Shown here: positions 1 through 8,027 of the stretch, one piece after another
How the letters are laid out: every line of letters begins with the position of its first letter
Position numbering within the stretch: position 1 is the first letter of the stretch
NCBI GenBank assembly: GCA_903910745.1
Contig: CAIWAO010000067.1
Location: 1-64,000, forward strand
Direction: 5' to 3'
From: an uncultured Burkholderiales bacterium
Lineage (GTDB): Bacteria; Pseudomonadota; Gammaproteobacteria; Burkholderiales; Burkholderiaceae_C
DNA length: 64,000 nt
Position numbers and translations under genes: made by a program
The notes under the pieces: generated by a model
Seen by the model: only the letters and a program-made list of their open reading frames with translations
What the model was told of the DNA's origin: nothing
Databases searched by the model: none

Positions 1-176
1 GTAATCTGAAGACAGTGAGTTCCAGATACATCAGGAAAGAATTTGCCCAGCACTTGAGCAAGTATTTCTGGAAAGTTCGCTTTTGGAACAGCGCCTATGG
101 AGTTGTTAGTGCTGGTGGCCATGCGAGCATCGAGCAGCTCATTGCGTATATCCAGGATCAAGAATCGCCTCCGTAG
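1..176 (+). CDS. tnpA: IS200/IS605-family transposase TnpA, C-terminal end only (cut by window edge)
   Basis: The frame starting at base 3 is open to a TAG at 174-176 and is too short for the ORF track. It encodes NLKTVSSRYIRKEFAQ..., then FWNSAYGVVSAGG, then AYIQDQESPP. This order (S-R-RKEF block, W-x-x-x-Y-x-V-x-x-x-GG, then Y-I-x-x-Q) is the C-terminal third of the Y1 HUH transposases of IS200/IS605 elements. The Tyr in AYIQDQ (codon 147-149) aligns with the catalytic tyrosine that cuts and covalently holds single-stranded DNA. RAYT-type relatives usually read Y-I-H-x-N-P here, so IS200-like is preferred. The HUH motif lies outside the window, so activity cannot be judged. Confidence 0.85.
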   Translation, partial: NLKTVSSRYIRKEFAQHLSKYFWKVRFWNSAYGVVSAGGHASIEQLIAYIQDQESPP

Positions 177-245
177 GTGACACATGTCGCCTTCGGCTCC
201 TTTCGCTTGACCCGCGACTAAGCTTCGCTGTAGTCGGGGGATGCG
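177..245 (+). mobile_element. Right end of the IS200/IS605-type element, with palindrome
   Basis: Directly after the transposase stop comes a short non-coding tail with an imperfect palindrome at about 211-240. CGACTA-AGC-TTC-GCT-G-TAGTCG can fold as a 9-bp stem with one bulged G, flanked by CCG and GGG. IS200/IS605 elements lack inverted terminal repeats and use subterminal hairpins that TnpA recognises as single-stranded DNA, so a hairpin just after tnpA is the expected right end. The exact cleavage site is not visible, and the outer limit near 245 is an estimate. No second copy was noticed in the window. Confidence 0.6.
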
Positions 246-583
246 CGAAAATTTTGCTCAAGTCCAGTTATCCAGTCTGCATCATAAGCTTTCTTTAAAG
301 CTCGAATTTCTTCTTTTGAAACTCCCTGGGGAGATTTGAACTCAACGCCACTTTGATTCTTATAATCTCCGCCTTCAAAATCTTCACACCAATCAAAATT
401 ATAAAGATTAAAAGGGGATAAGTTTTTCAAATCTATTTCGGGTGGGGTGTCATCTTTTGTCTGTATCTTCACCTCTCCCCAAGAATAGATCTCGTGCACA
501 TAAAGAGTTCTTCCCTCTTTTTTCATTTCAACAACGAGAAGTGCTAGATCAATTTCTTGGTTATAAAGAGTCCACCACGCCAT
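218..583 (-). CDS. Unknown small acidic protein, 3' end probably replaced by the IS end
   Basis: A 121-residue protein with no family I can name. The N-terminus MAWWTLYNQEIDLALL is followed by LYVHEIYSWGEV and an acidic, aromatic stretch (NFDWCEDFEGGDY). There is no signal peptide or membrane segment, so it is probably cytoplasmic. The last residues, about FRASPDYSEA and the stop, are encoded by the reverse strand of the palindromic IS end: the stop at 218-220 and codons for DYSEA fall in the hairpin arms. The natural C-terminus was therefore probably lost when the element inserted, and the protein may be a truncated or chimeric remnant. The start at 583 is the only ATG that keeps the MAWW block. 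Confidence 0.6.
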   Translation of the reverse strand: MAWWTLYNQEIDLALLVVEMKKEGRTLYVHEIYSWGEVKIQTKDDTPPEIDLKNLSPFNLYNFDWCEDFEGGDYKNQSGVEFKSPQGVSKEEIRALKKAYDADWITGLEQNFRASPDYSEA

Positions 584-694
584 TCATTTTTTCCTATTTT
601 TTCACTTCATCTGAATCATGATGAAAATAATTGCTATTTAAAGTCCGTTAATTGTCGATTTCGAGCTAAAGAAATTTAAACCTTGAGGCAATGT

Positions 695-1258
695 TTAGCG
701 GCAGTTAGCCGGTCTAAGTTCATCAACCAAGTCAGGGGTCTGTAATTGTGAGGATAGAGCCCCGAGCATTAGGTCTTGGCTGGGGATCTCTGAGTTTTTA
801 ATGGCACAGATCCAAAACAGGCCAGCATTGGCTTTTATCGAGAAATCTTTTTTATCTATATCACTTTGAGGTTGAACTTGAGCAACAGGTTCTGCACTTT
901 TTTGTTTAGTGGGTATCAATAAAAAAGTTGATGTCTTAGCGTCTACCAAAACACTGGCTATAACTGCTCCGCTAATTGAGTCAATTTTTACGTTCCAAGT
1001 TAAGTCTTTTGCATATTTCTCAGTGTACCCAGCTGCAAAATCGATTGGGGCATCGGTTTTTTTATACAGGTATGCCTCATAGTTTTGATTCACCACTTTG
1101 GTTGCGATTTGCGCTTGTTCAAATGCTTCATTAATTTGGAAAGCGTTTTGATGCTTGAGGTATCCAGATGTGGAGGCGGCCAATATGACGCCTAAGACAC
1201 CAAGTGTGGCCATGACTTGTATGAGTGTCATTCCACGCTGAAGAAACGAGGTTCGCAC
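695..1258 (-). CDS. Type IV pilin-like protein with Gln at mature position 5
   Basis: A 187-residue prepilin. The leader MRTSFLQRG ends in Gly9, the prepilin peptidase site. The mature N-terminus MTLIQVMATLGVLGVILA is the hydrophobic helix of type IV pilins. Two cysteines, C151 (LFWICAIKN) and C186 (LRPANCR), are placed like the C-terminal disulfide loop of PilA-type pilins. Mature residue 1 is Met rather than Phe, and residue 5 is Gln rather than the near-invariant Glu used for N-methylation and subunit docking. A proline- and glutamine-rich stretch (about 120-135) enlarges the globular domain. A pilin gene downstream of sucCD is known in Comamonadaceae-like genomes. It could be a divergent PilA or a pseudopilin; no other pilus gene is nearby. 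Confidence 0.8.
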   Translation of the reverse strand: MRTSFLQRGMTLIQVMATLGVLGVILAASTSGYLKHQNAFQINEAFEQAQIATKVVNQNYEAYLYKKTDAPIDFAAGYTEKYAKDLTWNVKIDSISGAVIASVLVDAKTSTFLLIPTKQKSAEPVAQVQPQSDIDKKDFSIKANAGLFWICAIKNSEIPSQDLMLGALSSQLQTPDLVDELRPANCR

Positions 1259-1335
1259 AGAATTATTTTTTGGTTAATTTGGTTGCCTTAATCATTCATC
1301 CTCAAGATAAAGAAGTTAAGGCTTTCACTAGAGAT

Positions 1336-1367
1336 ACCACGCTATTACGACCTGCGTAAAGCGTGGT
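1336..1367 (-). terminator. Strong hairpin downstream of sucCD
   Basis: ACCACGCT (1336-1343) pairs with AGCGTGGT (1360-1367), and inner TTACG/CGTAA extends the stem across one bulged A. It lies 20 bases beyond the sucD stop on the reverse strand. No clear U-tract follows, so it may be a factor-assisted terminator or a 3' mRNA stabiliser. Confidence 0.5.
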
Positions 1368-1386
1368 GGCTAAGGACGATAGCGAA

Positions 1387-2280
1387 TTAAAGCATTGCCT
1401 TTAAGAGTTTGCCCATCTCTGAGGGATTGCGTGTGATTTTAAAACCGCACTCCTCCATGATGCTCAATTTTGCATCAGCAGTGTCTTCGCCACCAGAGAT
1501 TAAAGCTCCAGCATGTCCCATTCGTTTGCCTGCCGGGGCGGTAACTCCTGCGATAAAACCAACAATAGGCTTTTTCATATTAGCTTTGCACCAACGAGCC
1601 GCTTCAGCTTCATCAGGTCCACCAATTTCACCGATCATTATCACCGCATCCGTCTCAGGATCATCGTTAAAGGCTTTCATCACATCAATGTGCTTAAGGC
1701 CATTGATTGGATCTCCACCAATGCCAACAGCACTAGACTGTCCTAGACCAATTTCAGTAAGTTGTGCTACGGCTTCATATGTCAGCGTGCCGGAGCGAGA
1801 CACCACACCAATTCGGCCTTTTCTATGGATGTGACCTGGCATGATTCCAATCTTTATTTCATCTGGTGTGATCAGGCCTGGGCAGTTAGGGCCAAGAAGG
1901 ATAGTCCTCTTGCCGCCCGCGGCCTCTTTTGCTTTCATTTTGTTTCTCACTTCAAGCATATCCCTAACTGGGATTCCCTCTGTGATACAAATTGTGAAAT
2001 CTAAGTCCGCCTCTACAGCCTCCCAAATCGCTGCAGCCGCCCCGGCAGGGGGCACATAGATTACAGAAACTGTTGCACCAGTTTGTTGAGCGGCTTCTTT
2101 AACGGTTGCATAAATTGGAATGTTAAATATTGATTCGCCTGCTTTTTTAGGGTTAACGCCGGCAACAAAACAATTTTTCCCATTTGCGTATTCTTGGCAC
2201 TTTTCTGTATGAAATTGACCTGTTTTACCCGTAATACCCTGCGTGATGACTTTTGTGTTTTTATCGATATAAATTGACAT
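1387..2280 (-). CDS. sucD: Succinyl-CoA synthetase (ADP-forming), alpha subunit
   Basis: This subunit binds CoA and carries the phosphohistidine in the TCA-cycle step that converts succinyl-CoA to succinate with ATP formation. The 297 residues include the N-terminal CoA-binding Rossmann block (TQGITGKTGQFHTEKC), the GPNCPGLITP loop (about 130-139) and the active-site histidine H256 in KRMGHAGALISGG. A short AAGGK stretch near 120-124 lengthens a loop relative to the E. coli protein. The gene follows sucC by 17 bases on the same strand, so the two subunits are almost certainly co-transcribed and co-translated. The ATG at 2280 gives the family's usual N-terminus. Confidence 0.97.
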   Translation of the reverse strand: MSIYIDKNTKVITQGITGKTGQFHTEKCQEYANGKNCFVAGVNPKKAGESIFNIPIYATVKEAAQQTGATVSVIYVPPAGAAAAIWEAVEADLDFTICITEGIPVRDMLEVRNKMKAKEAAGGKRTILLGPNCPGLITPDEIKIGIMPGHIHRKGRIGVVSRSGTLTYEAVAQLTEIGLGQSSAVGIGGDPINGLKHIDVMKAFNDDPETDAVIMIGEIGGPDEAEAARWCKANMKKPIVGFIAGVTAPAGKRMGHAGALISGGEDTADAKLSIMEECGFKITRNPSEMGKLLKAML

Positions 2281-2297
2281 GCTAATTTTCCTTAGGG

Positions 2298-3458
2298 TCA
2301 GTTCAAAGCTGCAACTACTTGTTGAGCTGCTTGCGCCATCGTGTCGGCGCTAATGATGGGGAGGCCCGAGTCAGCGAGCATTTTCTTGCCCAAGTCTTCA
2401 TTAGTTCCCTTCATTCGGACAACCAAAGGCACACTTAAATTAACTGCCTTGCAGGCAGTGATGACGCCATTGGCAATGGTGTCGCATTTCATAATTCCAC
2501 CAAAGATGTTCACTAAAATTGCTTTGACTTTTGGGTTTTTCAACATGATTTTGAAAGCCTCAGTCACTTTCTCGGGCGTCGCACCTCCGCCTACGTCTAG
2601 AAAGTTTGCGGGTTCAGCTCCAAACAACTTGATGGTATCCATGGTTGCCATGGCAAGTCCTGCGCCATTAACTAGGCATCCAATATTTCCATCTAAACTT
2701 ATGTAGGCCAAATCAAATTTAGAGGCCTCGATCTCTGCGGGATCTTCTTCATCTAAATCTCTGTAGGCAACGATTTCTGGATGCCTAAAGAGTGCATTTG
2801 GATCAAAATTAAATTTGGCATCAAGTGCTTTGATTCCCCCATTACCTTCCAGGATAAGCGGATTAATTTCGGCCAATGAGGAGTCGGTTGCTTGATAACA
2901 TTCGTATAACTTTTTAAATACATCAATTGCTTGCTCAGTTGATGCGGCAGGGACGCCTATACTTTGAGCCACTGATAGTGCTTGCTCATTTGTCAAGCCA
3001 ATGAGTGGATCGATAAAGACCTTAACGATCTTCTCAGGAGTGCTGTGAGCTACCTCTTCGATGTCCATACCGCCTTCAGAGGATGCCATCATTGCAACCT
3101 TTTGGGATGCCCTATCAGTTACGATAGAGACGTAATACTCTTTTTTAATATCTGCGCCGTCTTCAATCAATAATCGGCGAACCTTTTGACCCATGGGTCC
3201 TGTTTGATGAGTGATCAACTGCATACCAAGTATTTCGCTGGCAAGTTTTTTAACTTCATCTACGGATCTGGCAAGCTTTACGCCACCTCCTTTGCCTCTG
3301 CCTCCGGCATGAATTTGGGCCTTTACAACCCAAACTGGTCCACCAAGTTTTTGAGCCGCTTCTACGGCTTCTTGGACAGTGAAAGCAGGAATTCCGCGGG
3401 GAACTGGAACGCCAAAATTACGCAAGATTTCCTTGCCTTGGTACTCGTGTATCTTCAT
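2298..3458 (-). CDS. sucC: Succinyl-CoA synthetase, beta subunit
   Basis: The 386-residue beta subunit supplies nucleotide specificity and succinate binding and pairs with SucD. It starts [20 protein letters not shown], the standard ATP-grasp N-terminus. [16 protein letters not shown] forms the nucleotide loop, AEINPLIL and LDAKFNFD carry metal ligands, and [13 protein letters not shown] begins the C-terminal CoA-ligase domain. Length matches the family. It is the first gene of the sucC-sucD unit; the 190-base gap up to argC (divergent) must hold both promoters, but I could not assign boxes with confidence. Confidence 0.97.
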   Translation of the reverse strand: MKIHEYQGKEILRNFGVPVPRGIPAFTVQEAVEAAQKLGGPVWVVKAQIHAGGRGKGGGVKLARSVDEVKKLASEILGMQLITHQTGPMGQKVRRLLIEDGADIKKEYYVSIVTDRASQKVAMMASSEGGMDIEEVAHSTPEKIVKVFIDPLIGLTNEQALSVAQSIGVPAASTEQAIDVFKKLYECYQATDSSLAEINPLILEGNGGIKALDAKFNFDPNALFRHPEIVAYRDLDEEDPAEIEASKFDLAYISLDGNIGCLVNGAGLAMATMDTIKLFGAEPANFLDVGGGATPEKVTEAFKIMLKNPKVKAILVNIFGGIMKCDTIANGVITACKAVNLSVPLVVRMKGTNEDLGKKMLADSGLPIISADTMAQAAQQVVAALN

Positions 3459-3648
3459 AATCTTTTTAAATCAATGTTAATGACAGGTTTGCTTTGCGAT
3501 AATAACCTGATCTGGAGACTTTACCGTGTTGAAATGTATCATGGTGCGGTGCACAATTGTCTGATTTAGCTCAGTTTTTATGCTTTTTTGTTACTAAAGT
3601 TCCTGTTAGGCTCTTTTAAAAGTTTTAATTTAGAAAGTTTCAACTCTT

Positions 3649-4575
3649 ATGTCAAAAATCTTCATCGACGGCGAAGCAGGTACTACTGGATTGCAAATTC
3701 GTGAGCGTTTGCAGTCAATGCCAGAAATTGAAATTATTTCTATTGCACCTGAGCATCGCAAGGACGTTCGAGTTAAACAAGAAATTATGCAGGGTGTTGA
3801 TTTGGTTATTCTGTGCCTTCATGACGATGCCGCTCTAGAGTCTGTGCAGCTTATCCACGGACTTTCGGGTCACAAGCCTAAGATTCTTGATGCATCTACT
3901 GCCCATAGGACTGATCCTGATTGGGTTTATGGTTTTGCTGAGCTAAGCACTGATCAAGCTCTGCTCATCAAATCCGCCTCTATGGTTTCCAATCCAGGGT
4001 GTTACGCAACGGGTGCTATTGCGCTCATTAGTCCACTAATTAAGCAAGGCCTGATCAGCCCACAGACGCCGCTATGCCTGCCAAGCGTAAGTGGCTACTC
4101 TGGTGGTGGGAGATCTATGATTGAAGAATTTGAGGCCTCCGCTAACCCGCGTTTTGAAGCCTATGCCCTGGGCCTAACCCACAAGCATTTGCCAGAAATT
4201 ATGAAATACACGGGTCTTGCCACAACACCAATTTTTGTTCCTAGCGTAGCAAGTTTCCGCCAAGGTATGCTTGTACAGTTGCCACTTCATCTGAGCCAGC
4301 TCAACTCTGGTTACACTTCAAAAGATATATTCCAAGCTTTAAAAGAGCATTACGAATCTGTTTGCGCTCCCTCTCATCCCATCGTTAGTGTTCATCGCGG
4401 CGATCCAGCTGCGAAATTAAGCGCAACCACATTAGCAGGAACAGATGTGATGGCATTACATGTTTTCTCTAACGACGTTACCCAACAAACTGTACTTTTC
4501 GCACAATTTGATAACCTAGGGAAAGGTGCAAGCGGAGCTGCAACACAAAACTTAAAACTGATGTTAGGCCTTTAA
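3649..4575 (+). CDS. argC: N-acetyl-gamma-glutamyl-phosphate reductase (short, type 2)
   Basis: It reduces N-acetylglutamyl phosphate to the semialdehyde with NADPH, the third step of arginine synthesis. The 308-residue form starts [17 protein letters not shown], the nucleotide-binding loop of the short ArgC class. The catalytic cysteine C118 lies in SNPGCYATG, and the [13 protein letters not shown] and THKHLPEI blocks follow. The ATG at 3649 puts the GEAGTTG loop where the family has it. It stands alone, divergent from sucC and convergent with recX; no other arg gene is in the window. Confidence 0.95.
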   Translation: MSKIFIDGEAGTTGLQIRERLQSMPEIEIISIAPEHRKDVRVKQEIMQGVDLVILCLHDDAALESVQLIHGLSGHKPKILDASTAHRTDPDWVYGFAELSTDQALLIKSASMVSNPGCYATGAIALISPLIKQGLISPQTPLCLPSVSGYSGGGRSMIEEFEASANPRFEAYALGLTHKHLPEIMKYTGLATTPIFVPSVASFRQGMLVQLPLHLSQLNSGYTSKDIFQALKEHYESVCAPSHPIVSVHRGDPAAKLSATTLAGTDVMALHVFSNDVTQQTVLFAQFDNLGKGASGAATQNLKLMLGL

Positions 4576-4649
4576 CCTTGCAGTGTAATTTCAAATTTGT
4601 AAGAAATCAGACAGGATTAACTTAGGAAGTGAATAGCATCTCATAGTTC

Positions 4650-5189
4650 CTATAAATCATCTGTGTTATCGATGTCATCTTTGTCTATGGTCAATTCGTA
4701 ATTTTCCAAGTGTTCGTCCTGAGTTTTGCCCGCAGAATTAACAACTTGACTGACCACAGAGGGAGCAAATCCTCTTGAAAGCAAAAACCTCATTTGTTTT
4801 GCTCTCTCGGAGGACGTAAGTGCTTTACTTTTAAACTTTTTGAACCAAACATCGCTTGCCCTTTGACGCTCTGAACTCTTAAGTTCATTGACTGCATTTG
4901 CAATAGCCTCGCTGTCCAACCCCTTTTCTTGTAATTCACGGGCGACTCTTGCGTAACCTAATTTTGTTGCTCTTCTGTAAATAACCGACTCAAGAACACG
5001 TTTCTCATTGATAAATCCCTTTGCTAGTAGCCAATCCATGACTTGGGACAACTCTTCAGGAGTTTGCGCGTGGACTTTAAGTTTTTTTATAAGTTCTAGT
5101 TTAGAGTGCTCACGATTTGATAACAAACGAAGGGCCCGTCCTTTTAACGACGGGCCTGGTTGGTTTGATAACTTCTGGTTTATTATCAC
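4650..5189 (-). CDS. recX: Regulatory protein RecX
   Basis: RecX binds RecA filaments and limits their growth. The 179-residue protein has the family's three-helix repeats: RALRLLSNREHSKLELIKKL at the N-terminus, LLAKGFINEKRV, RRATKLGYARVARELQEKG and RFLLSRGFAPSVVSQVV. The C-terminal 30 residues are acidic and specific to this protein (KDDIDNTDDL). The start lies 8 bases after the recA stop, so recX is expressed as a readthrough partner of recA and is under the same SOS control. It is slightly longer than E. coli RecX because of the acidic tail. Confidence 0.93.
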   Translation of the reverse strand: MIINQKLSNQPGPSLKGRALRLLSNREHSKLELIKKLKVHAQTPEELSQVMDWLLAKGFINEKRVLESVIYRRATKLGYARVARELQEKGLDSEAIANAVNELKSSERQRASDVWFKKFKSKALTSSERAKQMRFLLSRGFAPSVVSQVVNSAGKTQDEHLENYELTIDKDDIDNTDDL

Positions 5190-5197
5190 AAACTAAA

Positions 5198-6394
5198 TTA
5201 CGCTTTAGTCTCTTCTGTTTCCAAGGCACTCGCCTCGGCTAGGACTTCTGCAGCTTCCTTTGCCGCCTTGGCTTTTGCTGCGCGACCCTTTGGCTCTTTC
5301 AATTCTTTGGCGTGTGGAGTGGCCACATCCTCTGAGTCATCTTGCCCTTCAAAACCAATCACTGGCTCAAGCAATAAGGGGACACCAAGGGATTCACGTA
5401 CTTTGTTCTCGATCTCAAAGGCAAGCTCTGGGTTTTCTCTTAAAAACTCTCGTGCGTTATCCCTACCTTGTCCAATTTTCTCTCCGTTGTAAGCATACCA
5501 AGCGCCCGATTTTTCGATGATTTTTGCGTTAACTCCCAGATCGATAATTTCACCCTGCCTGCTGATTCCTTCTCCAAACAAAATATCAAACTCAGCGGTT
5601 TTAAAGGGCGGTGCGACTTTATTTTTAACCACTTTGACCTTAGTCTCGTTACCCACCGCATCCTCTCCCCTTTTAATCGTGCCGGTTCTGCGAATATCTA
5701 AACGAACAGACGCATAAAATTTAAGTGCATTTCCGCCTGTTGTTGTCTCAGGACTACCGAACATCACACCAATCTTCATCCGAATTTGATTAATAAAGAT
5801 AACGGTGCAATTGGTTTTTTTAATACTGGCAGTTAATTTTCTCAAAGCTTGACTCATCAAGCGCGCTTGAAGTCCAGGCAAAGAGTCTCCCATCTCGCCT
5901 TCAATCTCAGCCCGAGGCGTCAATGCAGCCACGGAATCAACAACCACCAAATCTACCGCACCTGAGCGGACCAAGCTATCCACTATCTCAAGCGCTTGCT
6001 CGCCGGTATCAGGTTGACTTATCAAAAGCTCTTGCAAATTAACGCCAAGTTTTTGGGCATATTGCACATCCAATGCATGTTCGGCGTCTACAAACGCGCA
6101 GGTCCCAGCTTGGCGCTGCATTTCTGCAATCACTTGCAATGTCAGCGTTGTCTTACCAGACGATTCAGGTCCATAAATCTCAATGACACGCCCTCTTGGG
6201 AGACCACCGACTCCAAGAGCCACATCAAGTCCCAGGGAACCCGTTGAGACGACTTGGATATCTTCAATTACCTCACCCTCACCCAAGCGCATGATCGTGC
6301 CCTTACCGAATTGTTTTTCGATTTGAGCCAATGCGGCTTGTAATGCTTTTCCCTTTTCGCTTGTTGCTGGGGCGCCTTTTGTTGCTGATTCCAT
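5198..6394 (-). CDS. recA: Recombinase RecA
   Basis: RecA forms filaments on single-stranded DNA, drives strand exchange and triggers LexA self-cleavage. The Walker A loop GPESSGKTT starts at residue 75. [11 protein letters not shown] is Walker B, the MSQALRKLT and [25 protein letters not shown] blocks are DNA-binding loops, and [12 protein letters not shown] follows. At 398 residues it is longer than the usual 345-355. The extra length is a C-terminal tail rich in Ala, Lys and Glu ([19 protein letters not shown]...). Acidic RecA tails tune DNA binding in other bacteria; this one is mixed-charge. It is the first gene of recA-recX, with a LexA-like box 44 bases upstream. Confidence 0.98.
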   Translation of the reverse strand: MESATKGAPATSEKGKALQAALAQIEKQFGKGTIMRLGEGEVIEDIQVVSTGSLGLDVALGVGGLPRGRVIEIYGPESSGKTTLTLQVIAEMQRQAGTCAFVDAEHALDVQYAQKLGVNLQELLISQPDTGEQALEIVDSLVRSGAVDLVVVDSVAALTPRAEIEGEMGDSLPGLQARLMSQALRKLTASIKKTNCTVIFINQIRMKIGVMFGSPETTTGGNALKFYASVRLDIRRTGTIKRGEDAVGNETKVKVVKNKVAPPFKTAEFDILFGEGISRQGEIIDLGVNAKIIEKSGAWYAYNGEKIGQGRDNAREFLRENPELAFEIENKVRESLGVPLLLEPVIGFEGQDDSEDVATPHAKELKEPKGRAAKAKAAKEAAEVLAEASALETEETKA

Positions 6395-6437
6395 GGTTTT
6401 TTCCTTTGAGTTGAATGATGATCCGAAAACTATTTAT

Positions 6438-6453
6438 CTGTATATTTAACCAG
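6438..6453 (-). promoter_or_regulatory. LexA (SOS) box upstream of recA
   Basis: Read on the recA strand the site is CTGGTTAAATATACAG. It matches the CTGT-N8-ACAG consensus used by proteobacterial LexA at all but one position (CTGG for CTGT), with an A/T-rich centre. Its position ahead of recA is where SOS control is expected. It also lies upstream of the divergent marR gene. Confidence 0.75.
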
Positions 6454-6536
6454 ACTGGATGCCTAGGCAGTACTTTATCTCAATTTATATATTGAAATCA
6501 ATGTATTTTTAGTCAATTTACTTTACTATATAGCAA

Positions 6537-7046
6537 ATGAGCATTCAACCTAACAAACATCAAGATTGGCGCCAAACTCATTTGGGTCGTTTACTGGGCG
6601 AGGCAATGCGACGCTTTGATGAAAGAGTTTTGTATTTAATGTCAAATGACCCAGAGGTGCCATTAGCGCTTTCAAATTTAGCCGCACGTGAACAAGTCAG
6701 TGCAGCACATATTCACATCACTCGGCACCTCGCACTTGAGGGCTCTCGATTGACGGATCTTGCACAAAGTGCAGGAGTAACAAAACAAGGTATGGGTGAG
6801 TTAGTAAACCAATGCGCCGCCTGGGGATTGATTCAAAGAGATGATGACCCAAGAGATGCGCGTGCGAAGATAATTCGTTTCACCCCAACAGGCCTAAGTT
6901 GGCTATCTGGGTTCGAGCGAGCTGTAAGGGTTGCTGAGCAAGAGTTTCATAGCGAAGTTGGGCATGAAGTCGCAACAGTAACGGAACTTGCTTTAGAAGT
7001 TTATACCCAAGAGAACGTCACCCAAAGAGAACAAAGACAGGGTTAA
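6537..7046 (+). CDS. MarR-family transcriptional regulator
   Basis: A 169-residue winged-helix protein. The middle holds the DNA-binding helices (LALEGSRLTDLAQSAGVTKQGMGELVNQC), and the wing is RDDDPRDARAKIIRFTPTG, the D-x-R-D-x-R signature of MarR proteins. The N-terminal HLGRLLGEAMRRFDERV and the C-terminal helix form the dimer interface. It is transcribed away from recA, and the 142-base shared gap contains A/T-rich imperfect repeats that could be its own operator. Its ligand and targets cannot be read from the sequence; the convergent glutathione S-transferase gene is a neighbour, not a proven target. Confidence 0.85.
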   Translation: MSIQPNKHQDWRQTHLGRLLGEAMRRFDERVLYLMSNDPEVPLALSNLAAREQVSAAHIHITRHLALEGSRLTDLAQSAGVTKQGMGELVNQCAAWGLIQRDDDPRDARAKIIRFTPTGLSWLSGFERAVRVAEQEFHSEVGHEVATVTELALEVYTQENVTQREQRQG

Positions 7047-7056
7047 GAAATGCTTG

Positions 7057-7716
7057 CTAAGCCTTGTAAAGATTTAGCTGCAACCTCTCTCGCTCAATCG
7101 CTCGTTTAACGCCTGGAACCTCACTGACACGTTGAACAAAGTCCCATAAAACTGGGAATTCTGTAGGCGCTATTTGTGCCATAGTCCCCCATCTCATCAA
7201 TGTCACTGCATACACATCTAGGGGTCCGATGTTTGCACCTGTCAGCCATGCATAGCCAAGTTGTTGACTAGTCTGGACTTGCCTTTGAATCTCAACTAAA
7301 TGGGAGCGGTATTGTTCTTTGGCAAAATTCTTAATTTCCGATTGAGCCGCTTCATTATTGGTGAATTTATTAGGCATAAAGATATGTGTGAATGTGGGAT
7401 GAACCGTATTGTTCATCCAGGCAAATAACTCAATCGCTTTAGCTCTCTCTTTTGGCTCCTTGGGGAAAAAATTAGCCTCAGAAAATCTAGTATCGAGGTA
7501 GAGCACAATGGCTAATATTTGAGTGATCACTGTATCGCCGTCCACTAACACAGGCACTTGAGAGCGTGGATTGATTTGAATAAATGGTTGTTCATATTGC
7601 TCTCCTTTATGAAGCTTAACCATTTGAGGCTCAAACTCTACTTGAGCAATCTCTAATAATGAGTGGGGTACAAATGAACAAGCTCCTGGACCAAAATAAA
7701 GTTTAAGTTTCATCAT
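7057..7716 (-). CDS. Glutathione S-transferase family protein
   Basis: A cytosolic thioredoxin-fold transferase of 219 residues. The N-terminus MMKLKLYFGPGACSFVPHSLLEIA is typical of bacterial beta-class GSTs, with the active-site Cys-Ser in GACS. NPRSQVPVLVDGDTVITQILAIVLYLD carries the cis-proline and the glutathione-binding residues; the usual E-S pair before the helix is replaced by T-Q. The C-terminal domain is helical (AYAVTLMRWG region). It probably conjugates glutathione to electrophiles or reduces peroxides; the substrate is unknown. It is convergent with marR (10 bases apart) and downstream of the birA operon by 19 bases. Confidence 0.88.
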   Translation of the reverse strand: MMKLKLYFGPGACSFVPHSLLEIAQVEFEPQMVKLHKGEQYEQPFIQINPRSQVPVLVDGDTVITQILAIVLYLDTRFSEANFFPKEPKERAKAIELFAWMNNTVHPTFTHIFMPNKFTNNEAAQSEIKNFAKEQYRSHLVEIQRQVQTSQQLGYAWLTGANIGPLDVYAVTLMRWGTMAQIAPTEFPVLWDFVQRVSEVPGVKRAIERERLQLNLYKA

Positions 7717-7735
7717 GATTTTTGGGGGTTAGTGG

Positions 7736-8011
7736 CTAGTGGTTTTTAAAAATAACTTCGCTGGATACAGACTCCGTAGGGGCTAATCGCTTTTCAAGTC
7801 CATTTGAATCAACCGTTTTTAGCAGTGTAGCCGCCTCTGGATTAAGCTCTTCCAGAACTCTAATGGGTTGCTCTGTTGTTGTTTGATTGAAAATGTCTCT
7901 AAAAAAAATTTGAGATGCCGGCGTTGAAGCAACAAAAATCAAAATGTTGATGGAAATCCAAAACAACAAAAATGGATATTTAATTAATTTTCTCACTTTA
8001 TTCTCCAACAA
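7736..8011 (-). CDS. Small single-span membrane protein of unknown function
   Basis: 91 residues with a basic N-terminus (ENKVRKLIKYP), one hydrophobic segment (FLLFWISINILIFVA, about 14-28), then a soluble tail of about 60 residues with acidic and Thr-rich stretches (NQTTTEQPIRVLEELNPEAA). This predicts an inner-membrane anchor with a periplasmic domain. I do not recognise the family. It starts 16 bases after birA and shares its strand, so it is probably the third gene of SET-birA-orf. In many betaproteobacteria coaX follows birA; it is absent here. No repeats or cysteines are present. Confidence 0.65.
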   Translation of the reverse strand: MLENKVRKLIKYPFLLFWISINILIFVASTPASQIFFRDIFNQTTTEQPIRVLEELNPEAATLLKTVDSNGLEKRLAPTESVSSEVIFKNH

Positions 8012-8027
8012 GCTCTCGTTAATAGCT

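Noticed and set aside
1409-1834. 141-residue forward ORF inside sucD
   Set aside because: Antisense to a complete sucD gene and without any recognisable feature.
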